A stretch of 64,000 nt of DNA from Gymnothorax reevesii. Taxonomy: Eukaryota > Chordata > Actinopteri > Anguilliformes > Muraenidae. The translations under genes and the position numbers were made by a program. Position 1 is the stretch's first letter. Every line of letters begins with the position of its first letter. Shown here in pieces: positions 53,133-64,000 of this stretch. The notes under the pieces are model-generated. The model searched no databases. It worked only from the letters and a program-made list of their open reading frames with translations, and was not told the DNA's origin. Location: positions 121,275,219-121,339,218 of the forward strand of contig CM056577.1 of assembly GCA_029721435.1 (NCBI GenBank), given 5' to 3'.

Positions 53133-54089
53133 ATGGAGCGCAAGATCGCCCAGCAATAGGCTGAGCTGCTGCGTCAACGGCAGCAGATCCAGGAGCTGAC
53201 GGCAGCGCTGGCCACACTGCAAGCCAGCCTTCCCCAGGCAGGTTCCAGCCAGGGCCCCATCATGCCAGCTGTCCAGCCCCTTGCTCCTGCGGCACACCAG
53301 CCACCCGTCACCCCTGTGCGCCAGCCCAGTGCAGAAGCACCGCCCGAAAGGTACGGTGGAGAACCAGGGTTCTGCAGGGCTTTTCTCACCTCCTGTGAGA
53401 TGTGTTTCGCTCTGCAGCCCTCCACCTTTGCCTCAGAGCCGGCCCGAGTCGCCTTCGTCCTCTCCCAGCTGATGGGGCGGGCTCGCTTGTGGGGAACTGC
53501 CGCATGGCAGGCTCGGCAGCCCTGCAGTACCACCTACTAGGCCTTGGCGGAGGAGCTGCTGCGCGTCTTTGACCGCTCCAAGCATGGGAGAGCTGCAGGG
53601 CGAGAGCTGCTGAGGATGAGGCAGGGGAGGAGATCGGTGGCGGACTACGCCATCGATTTTCAGACGGTGGCAGCCACGTCGGGCTGGAGCAGGGAGGCCT
53701 TGTGTGACGTGTTCCTCCAGGGGTTGTCCGACCCAGTCAAAGACCGACTGCTGTTCTGTGAGATTCCCGAGTCTCCAGAGGCCCTTGTCGACCTGGCCCT
53801 GCGTATTGACAGCCGCCTGGAGGATAGGGCGCTCACCCTTGGCCATGGCCAACTTTCTGCTCCCTCTGGCCAGACCCAACCCCCGGACTTCGGTCATGCA
53901 TCGCCTCAGGACCGGCCGAGGGGGAACGCCACCACACCTTCTCCTGAGGAGGCATCTCCCATGGAGATCGGGAGGTTCCGGCTTACCCAGGAGGAGCGCC
54001 AGCGAAGTAGGAGGTCGTAGGCGTGCTTCTACTGTGGCCAGCAGGGTCATGCAGTGCGAAGGTGTCCATTAAAAGACAACGCCCACTAG
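53133..54089 (+). pseudogene. Chromovirus gag with three TAG stops
   Basis: One reading phase from ATG 53133 (MERKIAQQ) to TAG 54087-54089 covers gag: a coiled Gln/Leu-rich start, a Pro-rich linker, the capsid-like region with ERYGGEPGFCRAFLTSC, LLRVFDRSKHG, RMRQGRRSVADYAIDF and VFLQGLSDPVKDRLL, and a zinc knuckle CFYCGQQGHAVRRC near the end. Premature TAG codons at 53157, 53538 and 54018 break it, but no frameshift is needed. It would form the particle that packages the element RNA. The pol frame that follows is -1 relative to gag and overlaps its last 66 bases. Confidence 0.9.
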
Positions 54090-57000
54090 TGTCCGGAGGT
54101 GTACTGGTGGGCGCTTCATCTCAAGAAACCTCCTCCTACCTCCGGACCTGCATCCCGGTAACCCTGACCTGGGAGGGTTGCTCCCGTAAAACTTCTGCCC
54201 TCATTGACTCGGGGGCCGAGGAAAGCTTTATCGACGCCAGAGCTGCTGCCGAGTGGGGGGTTCCCCTATGCCAACTGCCCAGCCCATTGTCCATCTCAGG
54301 GCTGGGTGGGCAACCCCTTGCTAAGGTGTCCTTCTGGACCGCTCCTATCCAGCTGCTGGCGTCCGGTAACCACCACGAGCAGGTCCGGCTGTTCGTCACC
54401 GAGACACCTCGCTCTCCTATTGTCCTGGGTCATCCCTTGTTGGCATTACACGGGCAAGTGGTTGACTGGGTCCGCCATGAGGTGCGGGAGTGGAGTGCCT
54501 CCTGTTCGGCCACCTGCCTACTTGACTCCCAACCCTCCTGTTCCGCGGGTGGACTGGCTCCCGAGGGGAGGCCAGATGTCTCCAGAGTGCCCCCTGAATA
54601 CCACAACCTGGCGACCGTCTTTAGCAAGTTCCGGGCGGTGTCTCTGCCCCCGCACCGCCCGTACGACTGTGCTATTGACCTCCAGCCTGGGACAGCATCT
54701 CCTAGGGGCCGAGTCTTTGCCTTGTTTGAGCCAGAGAGGGGGGGCCATGGACTAGTACATCCGGGAGTCCCTGGCAGCAGGCATCATCCGTCCATCCTCC
54801 TCTCCCGCAGGGGCAGGCTTCTTCTTTGTCAAGAAGAAGGATGGCCCCCTGCGCCCCTGCATTGACTACCGAGGACTTAATAAGATCACGGTCAGGAACC
54901 GCTACCCGCTTCCACTGATGTCCTTGGTGTTTCATGTCATCCAGGGAGCGGCCATCTTCACCAAGCTGGACCTGCGGAATGCCTACCACCTCCTGCGCAT
55001 CAGGGAGGGCGACGAATGGAAGACCGCTTTCAATACCCCAAGCGGCCACTGGAAGTACCTGGTGGTTCCATTCGGCCTGACCAACACGCCTGCAGTGTTC
55101 CAGAACTTGGTGAATGATGTGCTCGGCGACATGATCGGGAGATTCGTCTATGCCTACCTTGATGATATCCTGATCTTCTCCCGAGACAGGACGGAGCATA
55201 CGAACCATGTTCGCCAGGTGCTCCACCGCCTCCTCAAACTGCCTCTTTGTCAAGGCTGAGAAATGCGAGTTCAGCACCACCACTACCTCCTTCCTGGGGC
55301 ACGTCATCTCACCTAACCACCTGGGCATGGATGAGGAGAAGGTCAAGGCTGTGGTGGCCTGGCCTGCACCCAAGGACCGCAAGGCCCTACAGAGCTTCCT
55401 GGGCTTCGCCAATTTCTATCGGCGTTTCGTCAGGAACTTCAGTACCGTGGCAGCTCCCCTACCGGCCCTTACCTCCATCAAGGTGCCATTCCGTTGGACT
55501 CTGCAAGCCGAGGTGACCTTCTCTGAGCTGAAGAGGCGCTTCACCACTGTGCCCATCCTCACCACCCCCGACCCCGCCAAGCAGTTCATTGTGGAGGTGG
55601 ATGCCTCCAACGTCGGGGTTGGTGCGGTTCTCTCCCAGAGATCCAGCAATGATCAGAGGGTACACCCATGTGCATTCTTTTCCCACCGGCTGACGCCTGC
55701 GGAGTCCAACTACGACATTGGGAACCGGGAGCTGCTGGCGGTGAAGCTGGCCCTGGAAGAGTGGAGGCACTGGCTTGAGGGGGCAAGGATTCCGTTCCTG
55801 GTCTGGACGGACTATAAAAACCTGGAGTACCTCCGCTCTGCCAAGAGGCTGACGCCCAGACAAGCCAGATGGGCCCTCTTCTTTGACCGGTTCGACTTCT
55901 CCCTGGCCTACAGACCGGGGTCCAAGAACACCAAGGCTGACGCGCTCTCCAGGCGTTTCGACGCTTCCTCGGCCAAGGGAGAGCCCAGCTCCATTCTGCC
56001 CAAAACCTGCTTTGTGAACAACGTGTGCCTGTTGGTCCGCAATGCTCAGAACGGCGCAGCTACGTCCAGTGCCTGCCCTGCCAACTGCCTGTACGTTCCT
56101 GCTGCCACCCGGTCTGATGTTCTCCAGTGGGGCCAGTCCTCCAACCTGTCGTGCCATCCTGGGGTCGGCCGGACCCTGCGCTTCATCCAGCGCCGTTTCT
56201 GGTGGCCCAAGATGGCAGCAGAGGTCCGGGGGTTTGTCACAGCCTGCTCAGTCTGTTCCCGCGCCAAGTCCTCTCATGCACCTCCCTCCGGTCTGCTCCA
56301 ACCACTGCCCATTCCTCACCGTCCCTGGTCCCACATCGCTCTGGACTTTGTCACTGGCCTGCCCGTCTCCCATGGAAACACCACTGTCCTGACCATTGTA
56401 GACCGGTTCTCCAAGTCTGCCCACTTCGTGCCCCTTCCCAAGCTCCCCTCTGCTAAGTCCACAGCTGACCTACTGATCCAGCATGTTGTCCGTCTCCACG
56501 GCATACCTGTGGATGTAGTGTCAGATCGTGGTCCCCAATTCACCTCTAATTTCTGGAAAGCATTCTGCACATCCCTTAGCACCTCCTTCAGCCTCAGTTC
56601 CGGTTACCACCCACAGACCAATGGACTGACTGAGCGGGCTAATCAAACCCTGGAGACGGTCCTCCGCTGTGTGTGCTCGACCAACCCAACATCCTGGTCG
56701 TCCATGCTACCCTGGGTCGAGTACGCCGTCAACTCCCACACCGCCTCTACCTCCGACCTCTCCTTCTTCGAGTGCTGTTTGGGCTACCAGCCTCCACTGT
56801 TCCCCAGCTAGGAGGAGGAAGTCGGGGTGCCTTCTGCCGGGGCATTCATCCGACGGTGTCGCCGTGTGTGGCTGTCTGCTCGCCGCGCCTTGGTTTGGGC
56901 GGGCAAGACAATGAAGACCGCGGCAGACAAGCGTCGGCGCCCTGCCCCTCACTATCGGGTTGGCCAGAAGGTCTGGTTGGCGGCGCAGGATATCCCACTC

Positions 57001-57382
57001 CGGGTGGAAAGCCGCAAGCTGGCTCCTCGCTTCCTGGGTCCTTTCCCCATCCAAAGGATCATCAGCTGCCACTGCTGTCCGGCTCAAGCTCCCATCCACC
57101 ATGCGACGTCTCCACCCAGTATTCCACGTCTCACGCCTGAGGCCTGTTGCCACCTCCCCCCTCCTGCCCCCACCTGAGCCTCTGCCTCCTCCTCGGCTCA
57201 TCGACGGAGGGGAGGCCTACACTGTCAAAGCCCTGCTGGACTGCCGACGGAGGGGCCGGGGCCTCCAGTACCTCGTGGATTGGGAGGGGTACGGCCCAGA
57301 GGAGCGTTCCTGGGTCCCGGCCAGGCACATTCTGGACAAAACCCTCATCCGTGATTACCATCAGTCACACCCCAAGCCATAG
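54023..57382 (+). pseudogene. Chromovirus pol: protease, RT, RNase H, integrase, chromodomain
   Basis: Protease: SALIDSGAEESFID with the catalytic D-S-G (about 54205). [16 protein letters not shown], frameshift at the G run 54738-54744, TAG at 54753, then [28 protein letters not shown] and [11 protein letters not shown] (about 55150). A second frameshift near 55235 precedes KAEKCEF. RNase [39 protein letters not shown]. Integrase: [10 protein letters not shown] and CSVC zinc ligands, then DFVTGLP, SDRGPQF and ERANQ for D, D and E. TAG at 56809, a third frameshift near 57065, then HVSRLRPV and a chromodomain ([31 protein letters not shown]) to 57382. The chromodomain would guide integration to marked chromatin. 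Domain set complete, frame not. Confidence 0.93.
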
Positions 57383-57500
57383 CCCTAAGCCATAGCCATA
57401 GCCCCAACCCAAGCCATAGCCATAGTCCCAAGTCCAAGCCATAGCCATAGCCATAGCCATAGACCCAAGCCATTGCCATAGCCCAAGCCTTAGCCCCAGC
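57370..57500. repeat. AGCCAT/CCCAAG minisatellite before the 3' LTR
   Basis: Irregular repeats of CCATAG and CCCAAGCCATAG fill the space between the pol stop and the 3' non-coding region. They could be a degenerate spacer generated by replication slippage. Confidence 0.75.
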
Positions 57501-57709
57501 TTGCTGGAGAAATAAGTAACCTTGTTTATGTTTAGTGTTTCTTGTTGTACAGTTTCTAGGTTAGGTGTTTTGTGTCTTAGGGTTTTTGTCCTTAGTATTT
57601 ATTTGGTTATTTGTCTTGTGAGATTTGTATTTAGTTTTGTGCGGCTTCATGTATTTTAGTTCTTGGTGTTTTTTGTCAGCGTCAGGTGCCGCTTTTGTAA
57701 GGGCTGTAC

Positions 57710-58160
57710 TGTTGTGTTCTGGGGTCCTGGTCTTTGGCCAGGACAGCATTTATGTTTTTAATAGTTTCAAGTTCCAAGTTTCATAGTTCATAGTTTCATA
57801 GTTCATGTCACAGTTTTAACAGTTCTTGTTCTATCAAGTTCATGTCCATAGTTGTTATTAGCCAGCGTGTTTCACAGTCTTATTATTTTGCATTCCTAGC
57901 CTTTGTGTTTTTGTCATTCTGAAAATCTTGAAGCCTTATTCTTTTCTGTTTATGAATTTTCTGCCTGGAGTTTCCAGTGGCCTTTGTTTTCATCGTTTTT
58001 GATCCTTTTGTTTATAGCTCTGTGTAGCTCTCTTTAGTTTGTGTTTTGGCAACCCTTTGGGTGAAGTTTTTTGTTGGCCCGTGTGCCTGATTTTCTTTAT
58101 TTTTCCAATAAAGCCTTTTCCCTCCATCCTCGCATTTGGTGTCTAACTGGTCCCGTATCA
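57710..58160 (+). repeat. 3' LTR of the chromovirus
   Basis: Same ends as the 5' LTR, 451 bp, with 12 extra bases near 57724. CCAATAAAG near 58104. Followed directly by AATAT. Confidence 0.95.
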
Positions 58161-58165
58161 AATAT

Positions 58166-58729
58166 AAATATGGAATTGTAGCATAATAGGTCCCCTTTAA
58201 TGTGTGGTGATATATCAGGGCCATTTCATGATTAATCAACACACATTTTTTAAAAACTGCTCCTTTAAGATTGGGGCAAAACATACAGTACCTGACTGAG
58301 TTTTCAAATTTTCAACACATTCAATTGTATCATTCAAGGCATGTGAAGCTCAGATGGGGCATGACACATACACCATAAACCTGAACTTTTGTCTGAGACT
58401 TTTCCTCCAACCATCACAATGGCTTAATCACCAGCTCACCCAATCAAATTTCATATAAAAAATGGCTTTCTTTCTTTCTTTTGCCCCCCAGCTGCTGATT
58501 CCCAGCCCCAGCAGAAATCATATGGAGTATGATCTCATGGAAAGCCAAACCTGAAAACTGCATCCTGATTGGCATTCTGATTTCCTTTCAGGTCCAGCCT
58601 TGAAGTCGCATGGACAGATTAATCACGGCTCTAAATAAATGTACATTATTGATATGATTTCGAACAAACTAAATTGTCACTGTAAAATGTTTGAAGGGGC
58701 TGTACTGGACAAAACTACTAATAAGTACT
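58166..58729. other. No recognisable feature
   Basis: Non-coding. Contains a short TTTCTTTCTTTC run near 58465. The 90-codon minus-strand frame at 58012-58284 overlaps the LTR and has no motif. Confidence 0.5.
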
Positions 58730-60453
58730 GGGTCATTCCATGCCAAGTGGACCAGTTTTTGGAAAGTTTGCATCACACTGTCTAAGAAAAATTTGAAAAA
58801 AATCAAGGGTGTTCGCCATCATTTCAAATGGTCAAATGCCAAATTTCAAGTTCCAACTCCAATTTTTCATGGAGTAATTGCCAATTTAAGGAGGCAGTGT
58901 CTCGTCACTTGCGGATGTACTAATGACATAGGCGTTTTTGAAGGGATACAAATACATTTTCTAGTGCTCCTAAATTGTCAGTAGGTGCATGTAGGTAAAA
59001 TTACCAGAAATTTATGAATCTGCTATCAGATTTGGCATATCTCATTGGGGTTTTTCCTGTAATAGGCTGTTGAAAATGGCAATTTTTATAGAACCAAAAT
59101 TTTTATTTGATTTTTAGCTGGTCCTCTAATAATTATATGACTGAAAATAGATTGGGGTTGTCAAGAATTTGGTTATTGTGAATTCAATTGCTGAAAGTAT
59201 TTCTCAGGAGTCTATTTGTTAATTCTGGTGTTAATAACACATGATGTAGTCTTCACTTTTTGGACGTGGAGATATGATTTTACATTAAAACAAAAATGGA
59301 TATTGTAGCAGGAATCTCTGGCTTTCCCATGCCCTTTCGCAAGAAAATCAATGTTCATCTGAATCTGTTTTTTCAGCCTGCAAAACTGATAAAAGTGATG
59401 AGAGTTTCATTTAAGAGCCACAAGGAAATTAATTCCCTCATGACTGCCTTAACTATTTGGGTCATTTCATGTCAATTCACACACCCTCCCAGTGACAGCT
59501 CTCAGATTTGACTGAAGAAAAAAAAAATTAGTTTTTCACCCCAAATGAAGGAATCCAAAATTTCAGCTTCATACCTTTAGTCATTTCGGCATTATGGCCC
59601 TGGGAAATGTGGGTGCCATGCCAACTTTTTTCCCACAATTATTTTGTAACCATAATTTGAGACCTATAACTTCTCTTTTATAAGAGCTTTAGGGCAAAAA
59701 ATGGAAAAAACGGTCATTGATTGCCTCTTTTCTTGGAACCATTGCTTAGAAATGGGATATTAGTTCCATTGTATACAATATTAACCCTTTAAAACAGGAA
59801 TATGCTTCATGCGATAATGATTTTTAGGATATTGGGGGGTCCAGGTAATTGAGATTTGTGTGTTTGAAGGCTTTTTGACAACTTCTTCATCAAATATGAT
59901 GAGATTACTGAAACTCAGATGATTTCCAGGAACACCAGATCATTGGTGGGGTTATGGTACGGTTCCGAAAATTGTCATAGGACAAACGGACCTTTCAAAA
60001 CCCTTATTTTAGGCAATAATTTCACCATGTCTCCTCTTGAGATAGACGATTTGCTTTTAAGATGACCAACTTACCCACCTTATCCAACTTCAGGGCCAAT
60101 AAAAAGTTTGTTTATCCAGCTCCTTCTGTGAGAACATTTTTTTTTTTGAAAAAAGAAAAAAAAAAAGAGTCTGGAAAGTAGGTGAAATCTGATAATGAGC
60201 TCTGTATTGATGGTTTTGGTGGTTGAAATCACACTAATACCAAATAATACACAGAATAATTTTTTCATCATATCAGAGTGGAATTTCATCAAAATGATCA
60301 TGATCTTGCTCATTAACTCTTCAAGGCCATATTGGCGTCCGGGAACTAGGAAAACTTCTGATTACCTCTGTGTTTAGTTCTGGTGGTTGATGAGAGAGAG
60401 AGATGTCATTGGGAAAGTTTCTGCAATCTGTGTGAATTGACATGGAATGACCC
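58730..60453. repeat. Non-coding element with GGGTCATTCCATG inverted ends
   Basis: GGGTCATTCCATGCCAAGTG at 58730 and the reverse complement of CACTT-like text ending 60453 (GGGTCATTCCATGTCAATTC) form inverted ends of about 17 bp. A further copy of the phrase (GGGTCATTTCATGTCAATTC) occurs inside at 59459. No coding frame or transposase and no clear target duplication. Long AT-rich text with phrases such as CAAATTTCAAGTTCC. The superfamily is unknown. Confidence 0.45.
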
Positions 60454-60645
60454 CTTTCCAAATGTATGGGCAAATACTTGCATACATTGCAATAATACTT
60501 CAGTTTAAGCATTCATGAATGAATTGCAGCTTTGGCATTTTTGTCATCCTTTAAGGGGGCATCAGGGGTAAATGATGTGAAAAAATTACAATTTTGGCAT
60601 TTTTCTCATTTTATGAGATTTGAGTACTTGACTCTATGGTAAATA

Positions 60646-60790
60646 CAACCCCAATTCCGAAATAGTTGGGACAAAGTGTAAATTGTGAGTAAAATCAAAA
60701 CGCAATGACTTTCAAATCACACCAGCCAGTATTTTATTCACAATAGAACAGAGATAACATAGCAAATTTGAAACTGAGAAAGGAGGCGTC
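60646..60790. mobile_element. Left end of a DNA transposon, ACAACCCCAATTCC family
   Basis: Starts after TA with ACAACCCCAATTCC and continues GTGTAAATTGTGAGTAAAA and CAATGACTTTCAAATCAC, the inverse of the end at 37433. It breaks off near 60790. Confidence 0.7.
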
Positions 60791-61428
60791 CCATTAAGCA
60801 TCAAAATCAGCCCTCCTGATTTTCCAAATGATTTCTTTTTAGGATACTAGCATATACCCTCGAATTGTCAGATAAGCGTTAGCGAGCAGATTTCTTAGAA
60901 ATTTTGACATTTGAAATTGGCCCGACCAGAATGGCGATTCTGTCCGTTACACAGTAACACTAAAGTTTGGGGTATCTACACAGCAAACTGGACACTTTAA
61001 CAGTTTGTACTTGATATCTAAGCATATTATAGGTTGTTTTGTTCTGCAGTGGTGGTCCTCTTCTTGCATAAAATACAGCAGTGGTACTTCACCATGTTGG
61101 AACATTGTACTGACAACGCCCATTCCTAATCTCAGCTATAAATACTACCTCCCGTGTGTTCATTGGTCAAAAATATCCCAGAGATGATTGGTTTATGAAT
61201 TCTGAAACTTGAATCTGATTAGTTTGGGATATGTTAGTTAATCTTTTTAATATTGGTGGAATATGTCCTACAATGTGATTGGTCTGATAATTATCACGTC
61301 AATTCGTATTGGATATATTTTCCAGACATATATTCTTGACATGAGCAATAAAACGAAATTCAAACTAAGTTGATCTTTGGCACCCGAAAACATAAAAAAC
61401 TCATTGTCAATGAAACAAAACCAAAATA
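60791..61428. other. No recognisable feature
   Basis: AT-rich non-coding sequence between a transposon end and the Penelope fragment. Confidence 0.5.
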
Positions 61429-61822
61429 TCAAAAAGAAGAAAAATGATTATTAGCGTATACAAAATCCTCCTTAAATTTTCCAATAAAGAAGTTTGCATA
61501 ATTTGGAGAACAAGGGCTCCCCATACTGGCACCCTGACACTGTAAATAATATGCATCTTCAAACCTGAAGTAATTTCTATATAGAACCAGCTTAACCATC
61601 TCAGTTAAAAAATTAGTGGAATGATTGAGGTTAATACTTTTGTGCAGATAGTATGCAAGGGCCTCAAGGCCTTCAATATGAGGAACATTTGTAGACAAAC
61701 TAACAACATCTATAGTACAAAGAAAATCATTTCCTCTAATATCTTGTATACAACCTAATTTACTAAGTGAATCAGTGGTATCTTTCAAGAAAGATGGAAG
61801 CTCAGAGACCATAGTTTTTATA
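61429..61822 (-). pseudogene. Penelope-like reverse transcriptase, central fragment
   Basis: On the minus strand, from about 61822, the frame reads VSELPSFLKDTTDSLSKL, then FLCTIDVVSLSTNVPHIEGL (motif A with the catalytic D), VLYRNYFRFEDAYYLQCQG and ASMGSPCSPNYANFFIGKF (motif B). This order, with L-P-S-x-x-K-D-T before motif A and G-x-x-M-G-x-x-x-x-P-x-Y-A-N, is specific for Penelope-like elements. The frame is open, but motif C (normally Y-I-D-D) and the GIY-YIG endonuclease are missing because the fragment ends near 61429. Upstream it abuts the end of R1 copy C. Confidence 0.88.
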
Positions 61823-61825
61823 TGC

Positions 61826-63465
61826 TGTAAGACCTCACAAAACAATACCAAACAACGGACATTGCAGTGAGTGAAGGGCTCACGTGTTCTTATTGACTAA
61901 CTTTAATTAGAGCATTCTCCTGGCTGGTGCGAATCACAATATAATGGATAATTTTCACCGTCCAAGGACAGGGCATAGAAACGCAACGGTTACGATTAAT
62001 CTGACTCCATAAAGTAATTAGAATACCAAATTTAGTGGTATCCTCGTAAAATATCTGACTCCAAATTAGAATTACAATTGATAGTTTTGGAACAGCATGT
62101 GCGAATTTCGAGACAAATCTGCCATCAGATATGGCAGCGCAAGCCATCATTGCTCAGTAAATACGTCCCCAGGGTTAATTAAACGCAACTGTCCTGGAAT
62201 CAATTCGACGATAAATCCATTGGATAGAAGAGATTACCATGATAGCAGCATCGAGGCCTAAACAAAATAGCACTGGGCATGAGCGTATCACGAACCCAGA
62301 TTTATGTAAACCTAAAGGGCCCCTTATAGAGAGTAACCCGGTACTGGCTTATAAATAAAATATACGCCCATGGGTACTGCTGAATAGCTAGATCCCAAGG
62401 ACCGGTATTACACAAACCCTTAAGGGGTAGGACATAATCTCAAATCTAACTTAGAAGTATCATTACCTACACATGTCTTGGTAGGAATTTTCCCTTAAAT
62501 CCCAGTTGCAACAAAGCTAGAATATACGAGTGTTACAAATCAAAGAAAATCACGCAAGCTGAAAAAGGAATAACAATCATTTAATTACCAGGTAGGCACA
62601 ACATGGATCAAACAAATCAACGCTTAGCTAATTACCAGTTACCCATTATTTACAAGGATTTAGAATATTTTCATACCTGGGAAAGATGAATGGCCACGCG
62701 GAGCTAAAGTCGCCTCACGTGGTCGGGGAGAACTCAGATGCCCCCTCGCTCCGAAACAAGGTAACATGTGACTTCCCCCACTTACCTACGCGCGTCACAT
62801 GTTGACAAAGAAGAGACAGGAAAGAAGAGACCCGCCCAGTTCGAATCTCGTACTTTTAAAGAACCGAGGCCACGCCTCCGAACAAGGTAGAGGCCGAATC
62901 AGAGTTGCACTCGCAAAGGTGTTACCACCAGGGCAATTGCCCGCGCAAATTCTAGCCAATTTTTCAGGAGCTTCCCAAAAAGAGAGTGAAACATAATTTT
63001 AAGGGAAATGAAACATGTTTCACTCAACTCCTTGGACTACCCCGAGAATAAAGAGACCAAACATGATAGGAATATGTGCTAAAATGATGCAGTTGTCATG
63101 GAAAAGCCTTAAAATTGAGTATTATAGCCCCAATTGTGTTATCAATATATAAGTGGTTCCTTTCTAGGATATTGGACATAAACATATAATGAAATTGACC
63201 AAGATTTAGATTGTTTTAAGCAGATTAATGTAATTGGGCTTAAATTTCAATGGGACCAGTGATGGAAGTTTCAGAGGAAGTTGGGCCTGCTAGAACAAAT
63301 GGCTCCAACCCCCTGCGAGGAAGAACAAAGAGGATTCTACCCCCGCAGCCAGGCAGCCCAGCATCCAGGTTGTAAAAGCTTACTGCTAGATTAACCAAAC
63401 ATTCAGATTTTACATGTGTAATGAGCACGTGTTTCAACAATATGATTTTTAACATATGGGGCTCT
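61826..63465 (-). repeat. Repeat R1, copy C (inverted, complete-looking)
   Basis: The reverse complement aligns with copy B from the GTAAAATCTGAATGTTTGG region near 63400 to the CACCAGCCAGGAGAATGCTC region near 61910 and on to TTACAGCATA at about 61826. It shares GCGGAGCTAAAG, CCACGCCTCCGAACAAGG and the ACCCTTAAGGGGTAGG block with copy B. No conserved frame. Confidence 0.72.
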
Positions 63466-63688
63466 AATTTCGTAGACCAGGCTACGCCGGGCGCAAGTAC
63501 TCCTCTGTCCTGCCTCTGCCCCTCCTTCCAGCGCAAGTTGGCAAAGAAGGCGACACAGCCGAGTGAAATCATGCTCACTGGCAAGAGAAACGATGGATAG
63601 CGTGTTCCTATTATTACAAACTGTTGCTGCTTTAAGTTTTGGGATTAACATGCATGGACAACAATGCAAGATACGTTACACATTTATT

Positions 63689-63985
63689 ACCTCTGCCAAG
63701 GAGGTTATGTTTTCGGTGGCGTTTGTTTGTTGGTTTGTTTGTGTACAACATAACTCAAAAACTTTCGGCCGGATTTTCATGAAATTTTCAGGGTAGGTGG
63801 GTATTAAGTCAAGGAACAGCTGATTAAATTCTGGCATATCTAGGCCAAAGTACTGCTGAGATATACGCCAAAGTTCAAGATTTCAAGTCTTTCCAATGGG
63901 CCGGAGTTCCGATTGCCGTGCTTTTCGGTTTGCTGCCCCCTGGCGGAGGTCTGCGCTCTCTGAGTGCTTTTCTAGTTTTCAATAT
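63689..63985. repeat. MITE-like repeat, copy 2 (GCCAAGGAGGTTATG family)
   Basis: Starts ACCTCTGCCAAGGAGGTTAT, contains CATAACTCAAAAACTTTCGG and TTTTCATGAAATTTTCAGGG, and ends GCGGAGGTCTGCGCTCTCTG. Partner of 13986-14222 and the better preserved of the two. The terminal CCTCTGCC and GGCGGAGG are inverted. Confidence 0.65.
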
Positions 63986-64000
63986 GTGATCTTAACTCAG

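Larger units (their letters stand above)
52664..58160 (+). mobile_element. Ty3/Gypsy chromovirus, complete LTR to LTR
   Basis: LTRs at 52664-53102 and 57710-58160 enclose gag, protease, RT, RNase H, integrase and chromodomain in the Gypsy order. AATAT flanks both ends (52659-52663, 58161-58165), a perfect 5-bp target duplication. The LTRs differ by about ten substitutions and a 12-base indel, so the insertion is fairly young. The coding part has five premature TAG codons and about three frameshifts. The layout fits the Tf1/sushi group of vertebrate chromoviruses. Confidence 0.95.

Noticed and set aside
54702..55412. 236-codon minus-strand frame, and others antisense to gag and pol at 53433-57361
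   Set aside because: Shadows of a GC-rich coding region; the plus strand has the RT and RNase H motifs.

Overview
The window looks like a stretch of teleost fish genome made almost entirely of transposable elements. I recognise no ordinary host gene, rRNA, functional tRNA or CRISPR array. The fish assignment rests on the repeat mixture: Tc1-type DNA transposons with short terminal inverted repeats, a SINE whose head is the 3' end of 5S rRNA, a tRNA-headed SINE, a LINE ending in a (TGTAATG)n tail, Ty3/Gypsy chromovirus-like elements, Penelope-like reverse transcriptase fragments and hAT/ZBED remnants. The species cannot be read from the sequence.

Layout. 0-6.2 kb: two related blocks, each with an L1-type LINE tail and an unclassified repeat (here Y). 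They are interrupted by a SINE, an L2-type LINE tail with a 103-bp tandem array, a MITE and a solo LTR. 6.5-13 kb: a full-length frameshifted Tc1 transposon, a decayed CR1-type LINE, and two different Tc1 relics joined head to head. 14.7-29.2 kb: a deep nest. A Gypsy element lies on the minus strand inside a probable MITE. Its pol is broken by a solo LTR, its gag is cut by a LINE, an intron-containing IS630/mariner-type transposon sits between them, and its 5' LTR holds a long-armed element with an 8-bp target duplication and an almost intact Tc1. 29-39 kb: a 1.58-kb repeat (here R1), a 5S SINE, a 1.1-kb solo LTR, L1 and Penelope scraps, another Tc1 and a second solo LTR of the family seen in the nest. 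39.5-44 kb: a Harbinger-like element (3-bp target duplication) carrying a L2/Rex1-type LINE, itself inside a possible hAT remnant. 45-52 kb: a decayed protein of a family I cannot name, a palindromic MITE with a hammerhead-like motif, a large inverted repeat, and a ZBED-type hAT transposase split by another repeat. 52.7-58.2 kb: a Gypsy chromovirus with both LTRs and a perfect 5-bp target duplication, but with several nonsense codons and frameshifts. 58-64 kb: a non-coding inverted-repeat element, a DNA-transposon end, a Penelope RT fragment abutting an inverted third copy of R1, and a MITE.

Almost every coding region is a transposase, gag, protease, RT, RNase H, integrase or endonuclease of a mobile element. 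The best preserved is the three-exon transposase at 19485-21012: 414 codons stay open after the two introns are removed. The Tc1 at 26664-28297 carries a single nonsense codon. Several insertions can be ordered because an uninterrupted LTR copy of the target lies in the same window. All assignments come from reading motifs and repeats by eye; family names would need a search against a repeat library.
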